Positions 5,091 through 5,105 of a stretch of DNA of 5,105 nucleotides are shown piece by piece; within the stretch, counting starts at the first letter, position 1; each line of letters begins with the position of its first letter. Origin of the DNA: Nitrospirota bacterium (GTDB lineage: Bacteria > Nitrospirota > UBA9217); contig JAJYKN010000154.1 of the NCBI GenBank assembly GCA_021788515.1, forward strand, positions 1-5,105. Reading direction: 5' to 3'. Below the pieces are notes generated by a model. It saw only the letters and a list, made by a program, of their open reading frames with translations, searched no databases and was not told the DNA's origin. Made by a program: the position numbers and the translations under genes.

Positions 5091-5105
5091 TTATTGCCCA
5101 CGTCC

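Overview
The window holds what looks like one complete, compact Tn3-family (class II) transposon of about 4.9 kb, bounded by 38-bp terminal inverted repeats at 156-193 and 5053-5090 (36 of 38 bases identical). It is of the Tn4430/Tn5401 type: it encodes a tyrosine recombinase (TnpI-like) rather than a serine resolvase, plus a full-length DDE transposase (TnpA). The passenger is a two-gene toxin-antitoxin module. The genes are GC-rich with strong Shine-Dalgarno sites, and the TIGR02574-like antitoxin with a ParE-like toxin is a pair common in Gram-negative environmental bacteria. A deltaproteobacterium-like host would fit, but the window holds no host gene that settles this.

Layout. 1-155: flanking DNA, apparently the 3' part of an open reading frame that runs into the left transposon end and stops at 222. 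156-422: left terminal repeat, then an AT-rich control region with two copies of a 52-bp composite motif (S1 and S2) and a likely promoter. 423-1385: tnpI. 1360-4356: tnpA, overlapping tnpI by 26 nt. 4391-4615 and 4612-4935: antitoxin and toxin, overlapping by ATGA. 4934-5090: a third copy of the composite motif (S3) on the minus strand, then the right terminal repeat. 5091-5105: 15 bases of right flank. All four element genes are on the plus strand and tightly packed.

How it would work. TnpA recognises the terminal repeats and makes cointegrates by replicative transposition. TnpI resolves them at a site just upstream of its own gene, for which S1/S2 is the candidate. The tnpI promoter appears to lie inside S2, so recombinase binding could also regulate tnpI and tnpA. 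The toxin-antitoxin pair would stabilise the element or its carrier replicon.

The most interesting structure is not coding. The two ends match without gaps for 157 bp (124/157 identical), far beyond the 38-bp repeats. Conservation is concentrated in two islands: the terminal repeat and a site built from AAACTTKCAA, two bases, GAAAACATT, 22 bases, then AATGTTnnC. The same site with an unrelated 22-bp spacer recurs 70 bp away at the left end. Recombinase sites thus seem to sit beside both transposon ends in inverted orientation, as I recall being reported for Tn5401, with an extra copy on the recombinase side. No target-site duplication is visible at the ends.
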